Source of the DNA: Aliamphritea spongicola
GTDB lineage: Bacteria > Pseudomonadota > Gammaproteobacteria > Pseudomonadales > Balneatricaceae
Assembly: GCA_024347235.1 (NCBI GenBank)
Contig: AP025283.1
Span: forward strand, 1,798,001-1,862,000
Reading direction: 5' to 3'
Length of the DNA: 64,000 nucleotides
Below are positions 10,420 to 20,256 of the stretch, one piece after another (within the stretch, counting starts at the first letter, position 1; each line of letters starts with the position of its first letter). The position numbers and the translations under genes were made by a program. A model generated the notes under the pieces. That model made no database searches and was not told where the DNA came from. It worked only from the letters and a program-made list of their open reading frames with translations.

Positions 10420-12180
10420 TTAGTGTTCGCCTGTAGCGCGGGGCGCGGATACCGACTGTGATGCGGCAAGTTGCGCTAAGAATTTATCAGCGTTTTTAAT
10501 GGCTGCATTGTTGGGGTACATTGCCCTGACATGTGCCATTGTAGTTTCACTCTTCGCTTTATTCCCCATGATCTTATATGCCTGGCTCAGGTCAATAAAA
10601 GCTGAGGACTGGCCGCTTCTGTAGGAAGCTTTCTGCCCAGGTAATGAACTCCGGTAGAAAATCATAATTCTGGCTTTTGAGGCTGCGAAGCATGAGCGTA
10701 CGCATCAGGTAAAGCTCTGCTGTTTCATTAAAGTAGGTATTTTCCAAAGCGGGCTGGAGTAAAGCTGGCTGCGACATGCGGGTGTTTAAGAAGTTAACGA
10801 TAGCCGTGTTAGCTTTATTGGCCTGATACATGAATCCTGCTGTACTTATTACGATTAACAGGCTTACTACTTTTAAGCTTAAGGTCGCTGCCTGGCTGAT
10901 ACGTATGCTTTCTGCTTTGCGTGAGTGTTGCAGAATCAGGAAGAATAGCGTCAGAAACAGTATCCAGTGCAGGCTGGAAATATAAAACGGCAGCTCTACC
11001 ATAGCGTGTAACCCTAAGGGAAAAGCAAGGCGAGATAGCTGATTCCCCGTCGCCAGCCGCAGCGGAAAGCGGCGATCAGGATAGTAGCCATGGCGATGAA
11101 AACACCGGTTAGCAACTAGGCCGCCCTCAGCGGCCCAGAAGAGGATTTCGTTATGGGGATGGCTGAGTCTGTCGGCCGGGAAAATAGCGTCAGGGTTTTC
11201 ATTCAGAAACTCAATCTTGGCGTGTTGCCAGACCCCTGAAAGCTGCCGATGCCATGTCCTACCCAGGGGCTTTCCTTAACCACCTCATAGGTCGTTGCAT
11301 AGATATTTTTCCGGTTGGAAGAGCCTTGTACCGCTACCACTTCACCGGTTAAATCTGACAGTTTATTGTAGGATCTTGTTATTCCTGCCTTTCCCAGATA
11401 GCTCGAAGTAATGATTACTATCAAAGCGATGATAAAGGTTTTCTGACGTTTTTAATCTGAGCGAAGCGGCCGCAAAAATAATTACTATACCGATAGTAGC
11501 GCTTAAGATACCGACTCTGGAGCCAGCGATTGCGATCATATAAGTACTGCTGAACAGGCATAAAAATAATACTATCTGGCCGGCTATATTCAGATTTTTA
11601 AAGCCTGGGCGGGTCAGGGCGTAAAGACAGATAAGCAACATGGTTGCCTGAAAGCTAGCCTGCAGATTAATCTGCTGAAAAATCCCGTAGCCTTGATGGC
11701 TTATATTTGGTGCCATAAAACTGACAATATTGCCTTGCCATATAAGCTGAACAGTACCGTAAACTGCCTGTATGAAGCCGGCTATTAGTAGCAGATACAG
11801 GAGTTTATCCAGGTCTTTGTTTTTCCAGTGAAACTGAAATAGTGTAAAAGGAAGGCTACGCCGGCGATGATATATAACTGTCTGAAAAGCCACTCAACGG
11901 GAGTGAGAGTATCGGCAATGTATCCACTGATAATCACGCATAGCGGAAATGCCAGTAGTCCGGGCCAGTAATGGCTGTATATAAAAATCCTGTTTCTGAG
12001 GGCTAAGAAAATCCCCAGGCTGATTGTCAGGGCAGTGCCCGTCCAGATAGCTGCGTTATAAGGAAGAAACAGGCCTTCACCGCCGATGTTTGGCTGGAAA
12101 TACAGTCCGCAGATCAGGAAAATAAATCCAAGTAATAGCAGGCCGGTTTTAGGTGCAGATAAATGGGGGCTGAGTTGCAT
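10420..12180 (-). CDS. O-antigen ligase / PglL-type O-oligosaccharyltransferase (at least six frameshifts)
   Basis: A multi-pass membrane protein of about 586 residues after correction, with many hydrophobic segments. The Wzy_C-type core is marked by AGSRVG, the periplasmic-loop segment GHGIGSFQG, and PADRLSHPHNEILFWAAEGG, which carries the conserved His pair. The C-terminal part (from about 10990 leftwards) matches the Wzy_C_2 region of PglL/TfpO-like enzymes and ends in a TPR-like helical stretch. Such enzymes move lipid-linked glycans to proteins (often pilins) or to lipid A core in the periplasm. No pilin or glycan locus is adjacent, so the acceptor is unknown. Breaks lie near 11820, 11450, 11230, 11118, 11020 and 10640. 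Confidence 0.75.
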
Positions 12181-12276
12181 AGTGGCAAAGGCCTGTTATA
12201 GATGCTTGTTGTTTACTGTTAGCGTCCAATGTTAACTGAGCCTGTTGGTTTAAGATATTCATTTAACAGAAAAATA

Positions 12277-13158
12277 ATGTCTATGGTCGGAAAGGAATTA
12301 GGTTTTAAGGAGCGTCATTTTGAGATAGACGGTCGTTCATTTGCTGCCCGTCAGTGGGGAAAGAGGGGGCGCCTCTGCTGATAGCATTACATGGCTGGCT
12401 CGATAACAGTGCCAGTTTTAATGCACTGGCATCTCTGCTGGATGACTATTGTGTGGTAGCTCTGGATTTTGCAGGTCACGGGTTGTCTGATTTTCGTCCT
12501 CAGGGAATGGCTTATTATGTGTGGGATAACGTATCCGATGTGCTGGCGGTTGCTGAGCAACTTCAGGCCGAGAAGTTCAGCATATTGGGGCATTCTATGG
12601 GAGCAGGAGTGGCTGCTTTGCTTGCGGCATGCTATCCGGAAAAGGTTGAACGGTTGTTGCTGATAGAGGGAATTGGTCCGGTTGTAACTGAAGCGGAGGC
12701 TGCTCCTGGTCAGCTCTACCGTGCCCTGCAAAAGCGTGCGCGGGTCCGCAGCCGGGATGTGAATACGTTTGCCAGCCATCAAGAAGCGGTACTGGCACGC
12801 TGTAATGGCCGGTGGCCTGTTTCTGTTGAGGCTGCAGGCTGGCTGGCTGAGCGGGGTGTGAGCAGTCGTCTCGCAGGTAATGGTGAGGATGAGTATTTCT
12901 GGCATCATGATCCCTGGCTGGTGTTGCCATCACCGGTCCGGCTGACTGAAGAGCAGGTGCAACACTTTCTCCGAAAGATTACAGCGCCTGTGACGCTGGT
13001 TCTGGGGAGCAGGGCATTAAACAATGTTCTGATCGGATTGCCTGTCTGACGGCGTGTGAGGTGTTTCTGTTTGAAGGAGGCCATCACTTGCATATGGATC
13101 CTGAGATGGCAAAAAAATCGCGAATTGTTTTACTGAATGTGAGAATAGCCTTCAGTAA
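12277..13158 (+). CDS. Alpha/beta hydrolase (three frameshifts)
   Basis: About 294 residues after correction. The oxyanion-loop motif LHGWLDNSASF is at residues 34-44, the nucleophile elbow GHSMGAG carries the catalytic Ser, and the catalytic His lies near the end in GGHHLHMDP. This arrangement resembles the serine hydrolase-like (SERHL/MEST) group of alpha/beta hydrolases. The substrate cannot be read from sequence. The start is the ATG at 12277, with ATG 12283 as an alternative. Lost bases near 12362, 13012 and 13117 explain the frame changes. It diverges from the PglL-type gene. Confidence 0.8.
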
Positions 13159-13215
13159 ACCTGAAAATGATTCATACTGTAGTAGATGAAAACAGCAGGA
13201 GGCGAGTATTCAGTT

Positions 13216-14146
13216 ATGATCCTAATGAGTATGTACCGTATTAAGCGAGTGTTATCCGGCCTGATGATGCTTGTTGCAGGCTCAGCTTTTGCTGAAAGTG
13301 ATTTACGGGGCAGCAGTGATTACGATGGCCTGAAGCGCTATCCCTTATCCTGGATTGTTGAATATCAGTCTGAAACGTCCCCTGATTACCTGTTGGCACT
13401 GGGTAAAATGAAGAAGAAGTCAGGGGTGATTGCGCCTGAAGCCTCACGCCGGTTATCCGGTCAGTTACGCCAGATTACCTACCGGATTCCGGAAGGGCAT
13501 TCCGCTGCTGAAGCGTTTGATTTCATTGTTGGGCAGTTGCAGCAACAAAAGGCTGAAGAGCTGTTTCGCTGTAAAAGCAGACAGTGTGGCAACAGTCATC
13601 AGTGGGCGAATCAGGTCTTTGGTGTTTCCCGGTTGTATGGGGTAGACCGGACGCAAAGTTATCTCGCAGCTAAGCTGGGTGGAGATTATATTGCTGTTTA
13701 TTCGGTTAAGAGGGGTAATAAACGGGTGTATCTCCAGCTGGATATTCTCAGTGATAAACCTCCGGTAGCCGTCGAAGAGCCTGCTATTTCAGAAGGTGCT
13801 GAATCGGTTGCTGAATTACCGGGCTGGCAGGAGAATTTCACTTCACGTGGCGCCTGGTTGCCGGTTGATTTTTGGCTGTTACTTCGGGAGATGAGGAGGT
13901 TACTGCCTCTGTTCGTCTGATTCTGAATGAGATTCAGTCGGATTCCCGAACATTGGTTGTGCTTGGTTACAGTGATCTTGCAGAGGGGCTTTAGAGCGGT
14001 CTGCTGAATATGTGGCCCGTGTTGAGAAAGTATTGCTTGAGAACGGTGTGGCACCTGAGCGACTCAGTCTAATTGCTTCAGGCAATCTGTCTGCGGTTAA
14101 ACCACCGGAACAGCAGGGCGCTGTCTGGTTGCAGCTGATGGAGTAA
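13216..14146 (+). CDS. DUF4892 periplasmic protein (frameshifted C-terminus)
   Basis: The probable start is the ATG at 13216, behind AGGAGGCG at 13197-13204; ATG 13231 would also fit. Residues 6-24 form a signal peptide ending GSAFAE. The mature part opens DLRGSSDYDGLKRYPLSWIV, typical of the DUF4892 family of Pseudomonas. After the domain the frame breaks near 13875 (lost T) and 13990 (lost C). The corrected tail contains a VVLGYSDLAEG segment and a repeat of ERSAEYVARVEKVL type, reminiscent of an OmpA-like peptidoglycan-binding fold. Function is unknown; a periplasmic or envelope location is inferred. Confidence 0.72.
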
Positions 14147-14170
14147 CAGCTAACTGTTATAAACAGACAT

Positions 14171-14196
14171 AAAAAGGCAGCCTGGGCTGCCTTTTT
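14171..14196. terminator. Bidirectional intrinsic terminator
   Basis: AAAAAGGCAGCC and GGCTGCCTTTTT form a perfect 12-base stem around a two-base spacer, with A and T tracts on each side. It separates the convergent DUF4892 gene and folE. Confidence 0.88.
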
Positions 14197-14213
14197 GTTA
14201 GTCATCTGAATGC

Positions 14214-14752
14214 TTAACGGATCAGAGACAGGAATTCGCTGCGGGTAGCCTGATTCGAACGGAAAAGACCCAGCATCATAGATGTTTTCATGCTGCTGTT
14301 TTGTTTCTCAACACCGCGCATCATCATGCACATATGCTTGGCTTCAATGACAACACCCACGCCTTCGGCGCCAGTTGCTTCCATGATGGCATCAGCAATC
14401 TGCTTGGTCATGTTTTCCTGAATTTGCAGGCGGCGGGCAAACATATCAACGATGCGCGCAACTTTTGACAGACCGATTACTTTGCCGTTTGGAATGTAGG
14501 CAACATGGCATTTGCCGATGAACGGCAGCATATGGTGTTCGCACATCGAATACAGTTCGATATCCTGTACGATAACCATCTCGCTGTTTTCCGTAGGAAA
14601 GAGTGCACCGTTGATAACTTCATCAAGGTTTTGCTGGTAACCACGGGTTAAAAGCGCATCGCTTTCGCGGCACGTTTTGGCGTATCTACAAGGCCTTCAC
14701 GGGTGATATCTTCACCTAAGCTCTCGATGATGCTTGCAAATTCTTTTTCCAT
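14214..14752 (-). CDS. folE: GTP cyclohydrolase I (one frameshift)
   Basis: Converts GTP to 7,8-dihydroneopterin triphosphate, the first step of folate (and queuosine precursor) synthesis. Zinc ligands are in [10 protein letters not shown], and the later Cys/His segment is [13 protein letters not shown] with the active-site region following. The corrected length is about 180 residues. The start is ATG at 14752 ([15 protein letters not shown]). A lost T in the run near 14650 splits the N-terminal 35 residues from the rest. Confidence 0.95.
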
Positions 14753-14930
14753 TACAGTCTGGATCCTGCTTATCTGGCTAAGTTTACGGACCTTGCAGCC
14801 CATAAAAGATCTTAAAAGGCCGCTAAGGTACGTGATCTGGCGTTTAAGGTAAAGTGAAATTCATGCTTTTGTCTGACCCTTGTCGCGCTGGCAGCAATAA
14901 AGGTCCTGCGGCAGACAATATTCAGCATCA

Positions 14931-15493
14931 TTACCGCTTGTTGGCATTACGTAACAAAACATAGAGTGCGCCGGTACCGCCGTCTTTTGGCTGGGCTGAG
15001 CAAAACGCGGTGACCTGATGCATCTGTTTAAGCCAGTCGTTGACGTATGACTTGACCAGTGGCTGCTGACCTTCGCCGCTGTACGCTTTACCGTGTATAA
15101 CAATGACACAGCGGCACTGGTTCTGACTGGCATCACGGATGAAGCGGCTGAGTTCGTCACGGGCCTCATCCAGGCTGAAACCATGTAAGTCCAAACCTGC
15201 TTCCCAGGGGATATGGCCCTGTTTCAGGCGTTTCATCATTTTCAGCTGAATGCCTGGAGTGGCAAAAATCAGTTCTTCTTCACTTTCAACCAGTTGCACA
15301 ATTTCACTGGAAAGGCCATCCACCAGACTTTCAGTATCCTGGGATGCCATCCGGCGTTTGTACTGAGCGGTGGCATCATTAGCAGCACGCAGCTTCTTCG
15401 GAGTCGGTTTCAGATCGGCTTTGTCATGGCTGTGCCGGGTAATTCCTGCATGGCGCTGGCAAAATCGAAGTCGTCATTATCGTTGTCGGACAT
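14931..15493 (-). CDS. Smr-domain protein, SmrA/SmrB type (one frameshift)
   Basis: About 187 residues. The C-terminal Smr domain has the signature LDLHGFSLDEA, with HGKAYSGEG further along. The N-terminal 60 residues are charged and partly disordered. In E. coli SmrB is a ribosome-collision-activated mRNA endonuclease, and smrB is divergent from prmB and near aroC, exactly as here, which favours SmrB over SmrA. A lost base near 15433 splits the first 25 codons from the rest. The start is the ATG at 15493. The 178 bases between this gene and folE hold no recognised feature. Confidence 0.8.
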
Positions 15494-15714
15494 AGCGTTC
15501 AGAGGAGTTTTTCTTTAACATACAGGGCCGTTTTACCGGTAGCCTCCCGGGATTGTAAAGCCGGGATGTGGTGCCGGTTAAGGGCGTTTATTATTAACAA
15601 GAAGCCTGTCAGGATAGTTTTTAATCCTGCCGGGGCGATATTCAGCATAGCCTAAAACATTTTCTATGCGGCTATAAGCCTTGCTTCCTTATTTTACAGA
15701 TTATCTTTCCGCTT

Positions 15715-16638
15715 ATGTCGACTGATCAAGAACAACTGCTTTGCGAATTATCCACTATCCGTGATTACATCCGTTACAGCATGAGCCGTTTTTACACCTG
15801 TGAGCTGTATTATGGTCACGGTACAGACAATGCCTGGGATGAAGCGGTACAGCTGGTACTGGGGGCTGTGAATTTACCCTGGGATACGGATCCGCAGATT
15901 CTGGATGCGAAACTCACCCGTGATGAGAAACTCAAAGTGCTGGATTTTATTCGCCAGCGTGCTGAACAGCGCCGTCCGTTACCTTATATTATTGGTGAGG
16001 CGTGGTATGCAGGTTTGCCGTTCAATGTTGATGAGCGGGTACTGATCCCGCGGTCGCCGGTACAGCAACTGATTGCAGAAGCGTTCAGCCCATGGTTACC
16101 GGAAAAGCCGGTCGACCGGATTCTGGATCTGTGTACCGGCAGCGGTTGCATCGGTATTGTCTGTGCTCATATGTTTGAAGAAGCAGAAGTTGATCTGGCT
16201 GATATCTCAGCGGATGCCCTTGAAGTGGCACGTAAGAATATTCAGCGCCATGAAATGCAGGATCGGGTGACGGCGATCGAAAGTGATCTGTTCAGTCAGC
16301 TTAAAGGTAAACGTTACGATATAATTGTTTCCAATCCGCCATATGTCGATCTGGATGATTTAAACAGTATGCCGGCTGAGTATCAGCATGAGCCGGATCT
16401 GGCGCTGGGCTCCGGAGATGATGGTCTGGATATTACCCGCCGGATTCTGGCAGATGCTTCAGATTATCTGACTGATGACGGTTTGCTGGTCGTGGAAGTG
16501 GGGAACAGTGAAGTTCATCTTCAACAGGCATTTCCGCAGGTACCTTTTACCTGGGTAGAACTGCCGGAAGGCGGCAATGGCATATTCCTTCTCAGTGCGG
16601 CGGATTTGCAGCAGTACCGGGATGCCTTTAGCGGTTAA
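15715..16638 (+). CDS. prmB: Ribosomal protein uL3 glutamine N5-methyltransferase
   Basis: Intact, 307 residues. It transfers a methyl group from SAM to a glutamine of ribosomal protein L3. The SAM-binding loop DLCTGSGCIGI is near residue 145, and the glutamine-binding catalytic motif NPPYVD near 210. The N-terminal helical domain (residues 1-90, RFYTCELYYGHGTDNAWDEA) distinguishes PrmB from PrmC. Gene context (divergent Smr gene, downstream aroC) is the conserved one. The 221-base divergent region upstream holds an imperfect CAGGAT/ATCCTG stem near 15611-15631 but no clear operator. Confidence 0.95.
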   Translation: MSTDQEQLLCELSTIRDYIRYSMSRFYTCELYYGHGTDNAWDEAVQLVLGAVNLPWDTDPQILDAKLTRDEKLKVLDFIRQRAEQRRPLPYIIGEAWYAGLPFNVDERVLIPRSPVQQLIAEAFSPWLPEKPVDRILDLCTGSGCIGIVCAHMFEEAEVDLADISADALEVARKNIQRHEMQDRVTAIESDLFSQLKGKRYDIIVSNPPYVDLDDLNSMPAEYQHEPDLALGSGDDGLDITRRILADASDYLTDDGLLVVEVGNSEVHLQQAFPQVPFTWVELPEGGNGIFLLSAADLQQYRDAFSG

Positions 16639-16753
16639 TTTATTTTGGATAGCAGGTGCCGGTCTGTATTGAAGATGGGGAGCTGTTATTGTTGGTCAGA
16701 GTTTTGGGTTCGTGTTCATACAGGCCACAAACCTTAGTTTTCAGGAAGTCAGG

Positions 16754-17844
16754 ATGTCAGGAAATACATACGGTAAGTTATTTACAGTTACCACCTTTGG
16801 TGAAAGTCATGGCCCTGCGCTGGGCTGCATCATTGATGGCTGCCCTCCGGGAATTGAATTGAGCGAAGCTGATCTGCAAAAGATCTGGATCGCCGTAAGC
16901 CAGGTACATCCCGGCATACTACTCAGCGTCGTGAAGCGGATGAAGTTAAAATTCTGTCTGGCGTGTTTGAAGGTAAAACCACCGGTACGGCGATTGGTCT
17001 GCTGATTGAAAATACCGATCAGCGCTCCAAGGACTATTCAAATATTGCTGAGACTTTCCGTCCGGCCCATGCTGATTATGTGTACAGCCATAAATATGGT
17101 TTCCGTGATTACCGCGGTGGCGGACGTTCTTCTGCCCGTGAGACTGCTATGCGGGTTGCCGCCGGTGCGGTAGCGAAAAAGTATCTGCAGACCAAGGGCA
17201 TCGAGGTTCGCGGTTATCTTTCCCAGCTGGGGCCGATCAAAATTGATGCCTTCGACTGGGATCAGGTTGAGCAGAATCCGTTTTTCTGTCCGGATGCCGG
17301 TAAAGTATCTGAAATGGAAGATTACATGGATGCGCTGCGTAAAGAAGGTAACTCTATCGGCGCGAAAATCAGTGTAGTTGCCAGTGGCGCGCCTGTGGGC
17401 CTGGGTGAGCCAATCTTTGACCGTTTGGATGCTGATCTGGCGCATGCGCTGATGAGTATCAATGCGGTGAAAGGGGTTGAGATCGGCGACGGTTTTGCCT
17501 GTATCGAGCAGAAAGGTACCGAACACCGCGATGAGATGACTCCGGAAGGATTCTGTTCAAATCATGCCGGCGGTATTCTGGGCGGCATTTCAACGGGGCA
17601 GGATATCATTGCGCATATTGCACTGAAACCAACGTCCAGTCTGCGTTTGCCAGGGCAGAGTATCAATGCTTCAGGAGAAAGCATTGAGGTTGTCACCAAG
17701 GGGCGTCATGATCCCTGTGTTGGCATCCGGGCGACGCCTATCGCGGAAGCGATGATGGCAATTGTGCTGATGGATCAGTTCTTACGGAACCGCGGCCAGA
17801 ATGCTGATGTGACCTGTGAAACACCGGTATTGCGCGACCTGTAA
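16754..17844 (+). CDS. aroC: Chorismate synthase (one frameshift)
   Basis: Last step of the shikimate pathway: EPSP to chorismate, with reduced FMN as cofactor. The start ATG at 16754 follows AGGAAGTCAGG. Recognisable motifs are [11 protein letters not shown] at the N-terminus, [15 protein letters not shown], and [13 protein letters not shown] in the FMN-binding region. A lost A in AAAA near 16880 breaks the frame early; the restored stretch reads [20 protein letters not shown], matching the family's substrate-binding arginines. Corrected length is about 364 residues. Confidence 0.96.
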
Positions 17845-17900
17845 GTCTATGTAGCCGCAGCAGCAATTGCTGCGGCGCTGTTGGGAAAGTCTGAGGTGTT

Positions 17901-19047
17901 ATGACACCAGCTACCTATACCCGCTTGTCGGGTTTTTATTTCTTTTACTTTTCACTTCTCGGTGCACTGGTTCCTTACTGGAGCCTGTATTTACAGTCAT
18001 TTGATTTGGATGCTGCGTCCATTGGCATGTTGATGTCGATTCTGATGGCATCACGGATCATTGCGCCTAATATCTGGGGCTGGCTGGCGGATAAGACGGG
18101 ACAGCGGCTGGCAATTGTCAGGGCAGGATCTCTGGTGACCTGTCTGATTTTCATTGCCATTTTCTGGCAGGACGATGTGCTGGGGATTGCGCTGGTGATG
18201 GCAGGTTTCAGCTTTTTCTGGAATGCGGTTTTACCACAGTTTGAAGTGCTTACCCTTGCACATCTGGGAGTCAGTCAGAGCAGTACAGCCGGATCCGGTT
18301 GTGGGGCTCTGTTGGCTTTGTGGTTGCGGTTGTAGCTATTGGCTGGTTACTGGACTGGTTTTCAGTGCGCTGGTTACCTCATCTTATGCTGGGGCTGATG
18401 GTGCTTATCTGGTTGTCTTCTCTGTGCGTCACGGATGCAAAAGCAGAGCATGATAAGAGTTCAGACGGCTTTCTGAAGCAGCTCTGGCGCCCTCAGGTGG
18501 TGGCTTTCTTTGCAATATGCTTGCTGATTCAACTCAGTCACGGACCTTATTACACCTTTTACTCAGTCTTAATGGACAGTCTGGGTTATAGCAGGGCACA
18601 AATCGGTTTACTGTGGGCAGTAGGGGTTATCGCTGAAGTGATTATTTTTATATACATGCACCGGCTGATCGGTCGTTATGGCTTGCGGGCGATTATGATT
18701 ATCAGTTTGTTATTGTGTGTATTACGCTGGTTGCTGATCGGTTTTTACCGGATCATCTGCCAACGATGCTGTTCGCGCAGTGTCTGCATGCGGTCACCTT
18801 CGGAGCCTTACATGCGGTGGGTATTGCTTTAGTGCATCAGTATTTTACTCCGGCGAGCCACGGGCAGGGGCAGGCACTGTTCAGCAGCCTTGGCTTTGGG
18901 GTTGGCGGTGCGCTGGGAGCCTTTATCAGCGGTTTATTGTGGGAAAGTGTCGGGTCTGAAATGACCTTTATGCTGGCTGCTGGAAGTGTTGCGCTGGCGG
19001 TTGTGATGGCGTGGATCTGGATCCGTCCGGACCGTAAACCTGTCTGA
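17901..19047 (+). CDS. MFS transporter, MFS_1-like/PPP family (two frameshifts)
   Basis: A 12-helix inner-membrane transporter of about 382 residues after correction. The N-terminus (LSGFYFFYFSLLGALVPYWS) and the GWLADKTGQRLAI loop are typical of the PF12832 group that includes 3-phenylpropionate permease-like proteins. A gene of this type follows aroC in Pseudomonas too. The substrate cannot be inferred. Frames change near 18285 and 18745. Confidence 0.8.
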
Positions 19048-19153
19048 TATAACCTTTAGTGAATGAGTTTTTGTTCAGATGCACAATAATGTTGGACATG
19101 TATTCACAGGGTTGTTAGTTTGACTGTGAAGGGCAAATTGTTGAGGAGAGGCG

Positions 19154-19407
19154 ATGAATTTCAAGATTGATGTCGAGATGACGCCGGAAGAGTTGCGTAA
19201 GGTGCTGGGTTTACCTGATGTAGCGGCTTTTCAGCAAGAAATGATGGATAAGATTCAGGAAAACATGGCCGCAGGTGCCGAAGGTTATGATCCCCTGACA
19301 TTATTCCAGCCTTATATGACGAATAGTCTGGGATCGATGGATGCACTGCAAAAATGATGCTCAACATGATGACCAGCTATACCAATAATACGAATAAAAC
19401 TGATTAA
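19154..19407 (+). CDS. DUF6489-type small protein (one frameshift)
   Basis: About 84 residues, starting at ATG 19154 after a strong GAGGAGAGG site. The N-terminus has the family pattern of a short beta strand then TPEELRKVLGLPDVAAFQQE. The C-terminus is rich in methionine, much like the methionine-rich C-terminus of PhaR encoded next door. A lost A in the run near 19353 truncates the apparent ORF by 16 codons. It lies 62 bases upstream of phaR on the same strand, so a role in polyhydroxyalkanoate granule control is possible but is inference only. Confidence 0.65.
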
Positions 19408-19469
19408 TAGCTGTAAGTGGGCGACCCGTGTCCGTGTCGGAAAAGCAGCTGTTTTAAGAGAGAACTGTT

Positions 19470-19949
19470 TTGCGAATTCTAAGAAAGTACACTAACCGTC
19501 GTTTGTATGACACCTCACGCAGTTGTTATATCACGCTTGAGGATGTTAAGCAGTTGGTTCTGAATCAGGAGCCGTTTCAGGTTCAGGATTCCAAAACCGG
19601 CAATGATCTGACACGTAATATCCTGCTGCAGATTATCAGTGAGCAGGAAGCGATGGGGCACGGTACGCTACTGACCAATCAGGTACTGCAGCAACTGATC
19701 CGCTTCTATGGCGACAGCATGCAGGGCATGATGAGCCAGTATCTTGAGCAAAGCATCAGCAGCTTCATTGAGCATCAGGAGCGTATACGTGAACAGATGC
19801 AAAACATGATGGGCGCAGCAAATCCTCTGAATATGATGAACCGTTTTGCCGATCAGAATATGGCGATGTGGAACATGTTTAACCCGCAGGGTGAAAAACC
19901 GGCAGAGCCGGATGATGATAAAGATAAAGGCGGGCAGGATAAGTCTTAA
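19470..19949 (+). CDS. phaR: Polyhydroxyalkanoate synthesis repressor PhaR
   Basis: Intact, 159 residues, with a TTG start at 19470 behind AAGAGAG. The N-terminal PHB_acc_N DNA-binding domain (residues 1-62) begins RILRKYTNRRLYDTSRSCYI. It is followed by the PHB_acc segment (about 65-105), and the tail is Met/Gln-rich then acidic. PhaR senses free PHA and represses phasin and synthesis genes. No pha biosynthetic gene lies in the window. The terminator hairpin begins at the stop codon. Confidence 0.93.
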   Translation: MRILRKYTNRRLYDTSRSCYITLEDVKQLVLNQEPFQVQDSKTGNDLTRNILLQIISEQEAMGHGTLLTNQVLQQLIRFYGDSMQGMMSQYLEQSISSFIEHQERIREQMQNMMGAANPLNMMNRFADQNMAMWNMFNPQGEKPAEPDDDKDKGGQDKS

Positions 19950-19975
19950 AAACGGCGCTTAACAGCGCCGTTTTT
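19948..19975. terminator. Bidirectional intrinsic terminator
   Basis: AAAAACGGCGC and GCGCCGTTTTT form an 11-base stem around a six-base loop. The hairpin overlaps the last bases of phaR and also faces the convergent small gene at 19995. Confidence 0.87.
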
Positions 19976-19994
19976 GTTGTGGATGATCAGCCGG

Positions 19995-20242
19995 TTACTG
20001 CTTCTGATCGAACTGATTTGCCAACTCATTCAGACGTGCCGGATATTCCTTGCGGTTAACTTTATTCAGACGCATCTGATCCAGCTCTTGCTGCAGGAAG
20101 CTGTGTTTTTCCGCATTACCTTCCGCCAGGCCTTTCGCCAGATCGTTATCCATCCAGCGACAGATTTTTTGTACAGCACGTACTTAAAGACAATGGCAGC
20201 CAGTGTGGCAATGACAATGATTACAATGCTGGTTGTGTCCAT
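19995..20242 (-). CDS. Small single-pass membrane protein (one frameshift)
   Basis: Not visible as one ORF because one A is missing from a run near 20167. After correction it is about 82 residues: a hydrophobic N-terminal helix (TTSIVIIVIATLAAIVFKYV), a Cys-containing junction (YKKICRWMDND) and a charged helical C-terminus ending NQFDQKQ. The ATG at 20242 starts 15 bases after the mltD stop, so it is probably co-transcribed with mltD. No family was recognised. Codon use and the clean ending at the shared terminator argue that it is real. Confidence 0.6.
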
Positions 20243-20256
20243 GACTGTGTCCTGAA

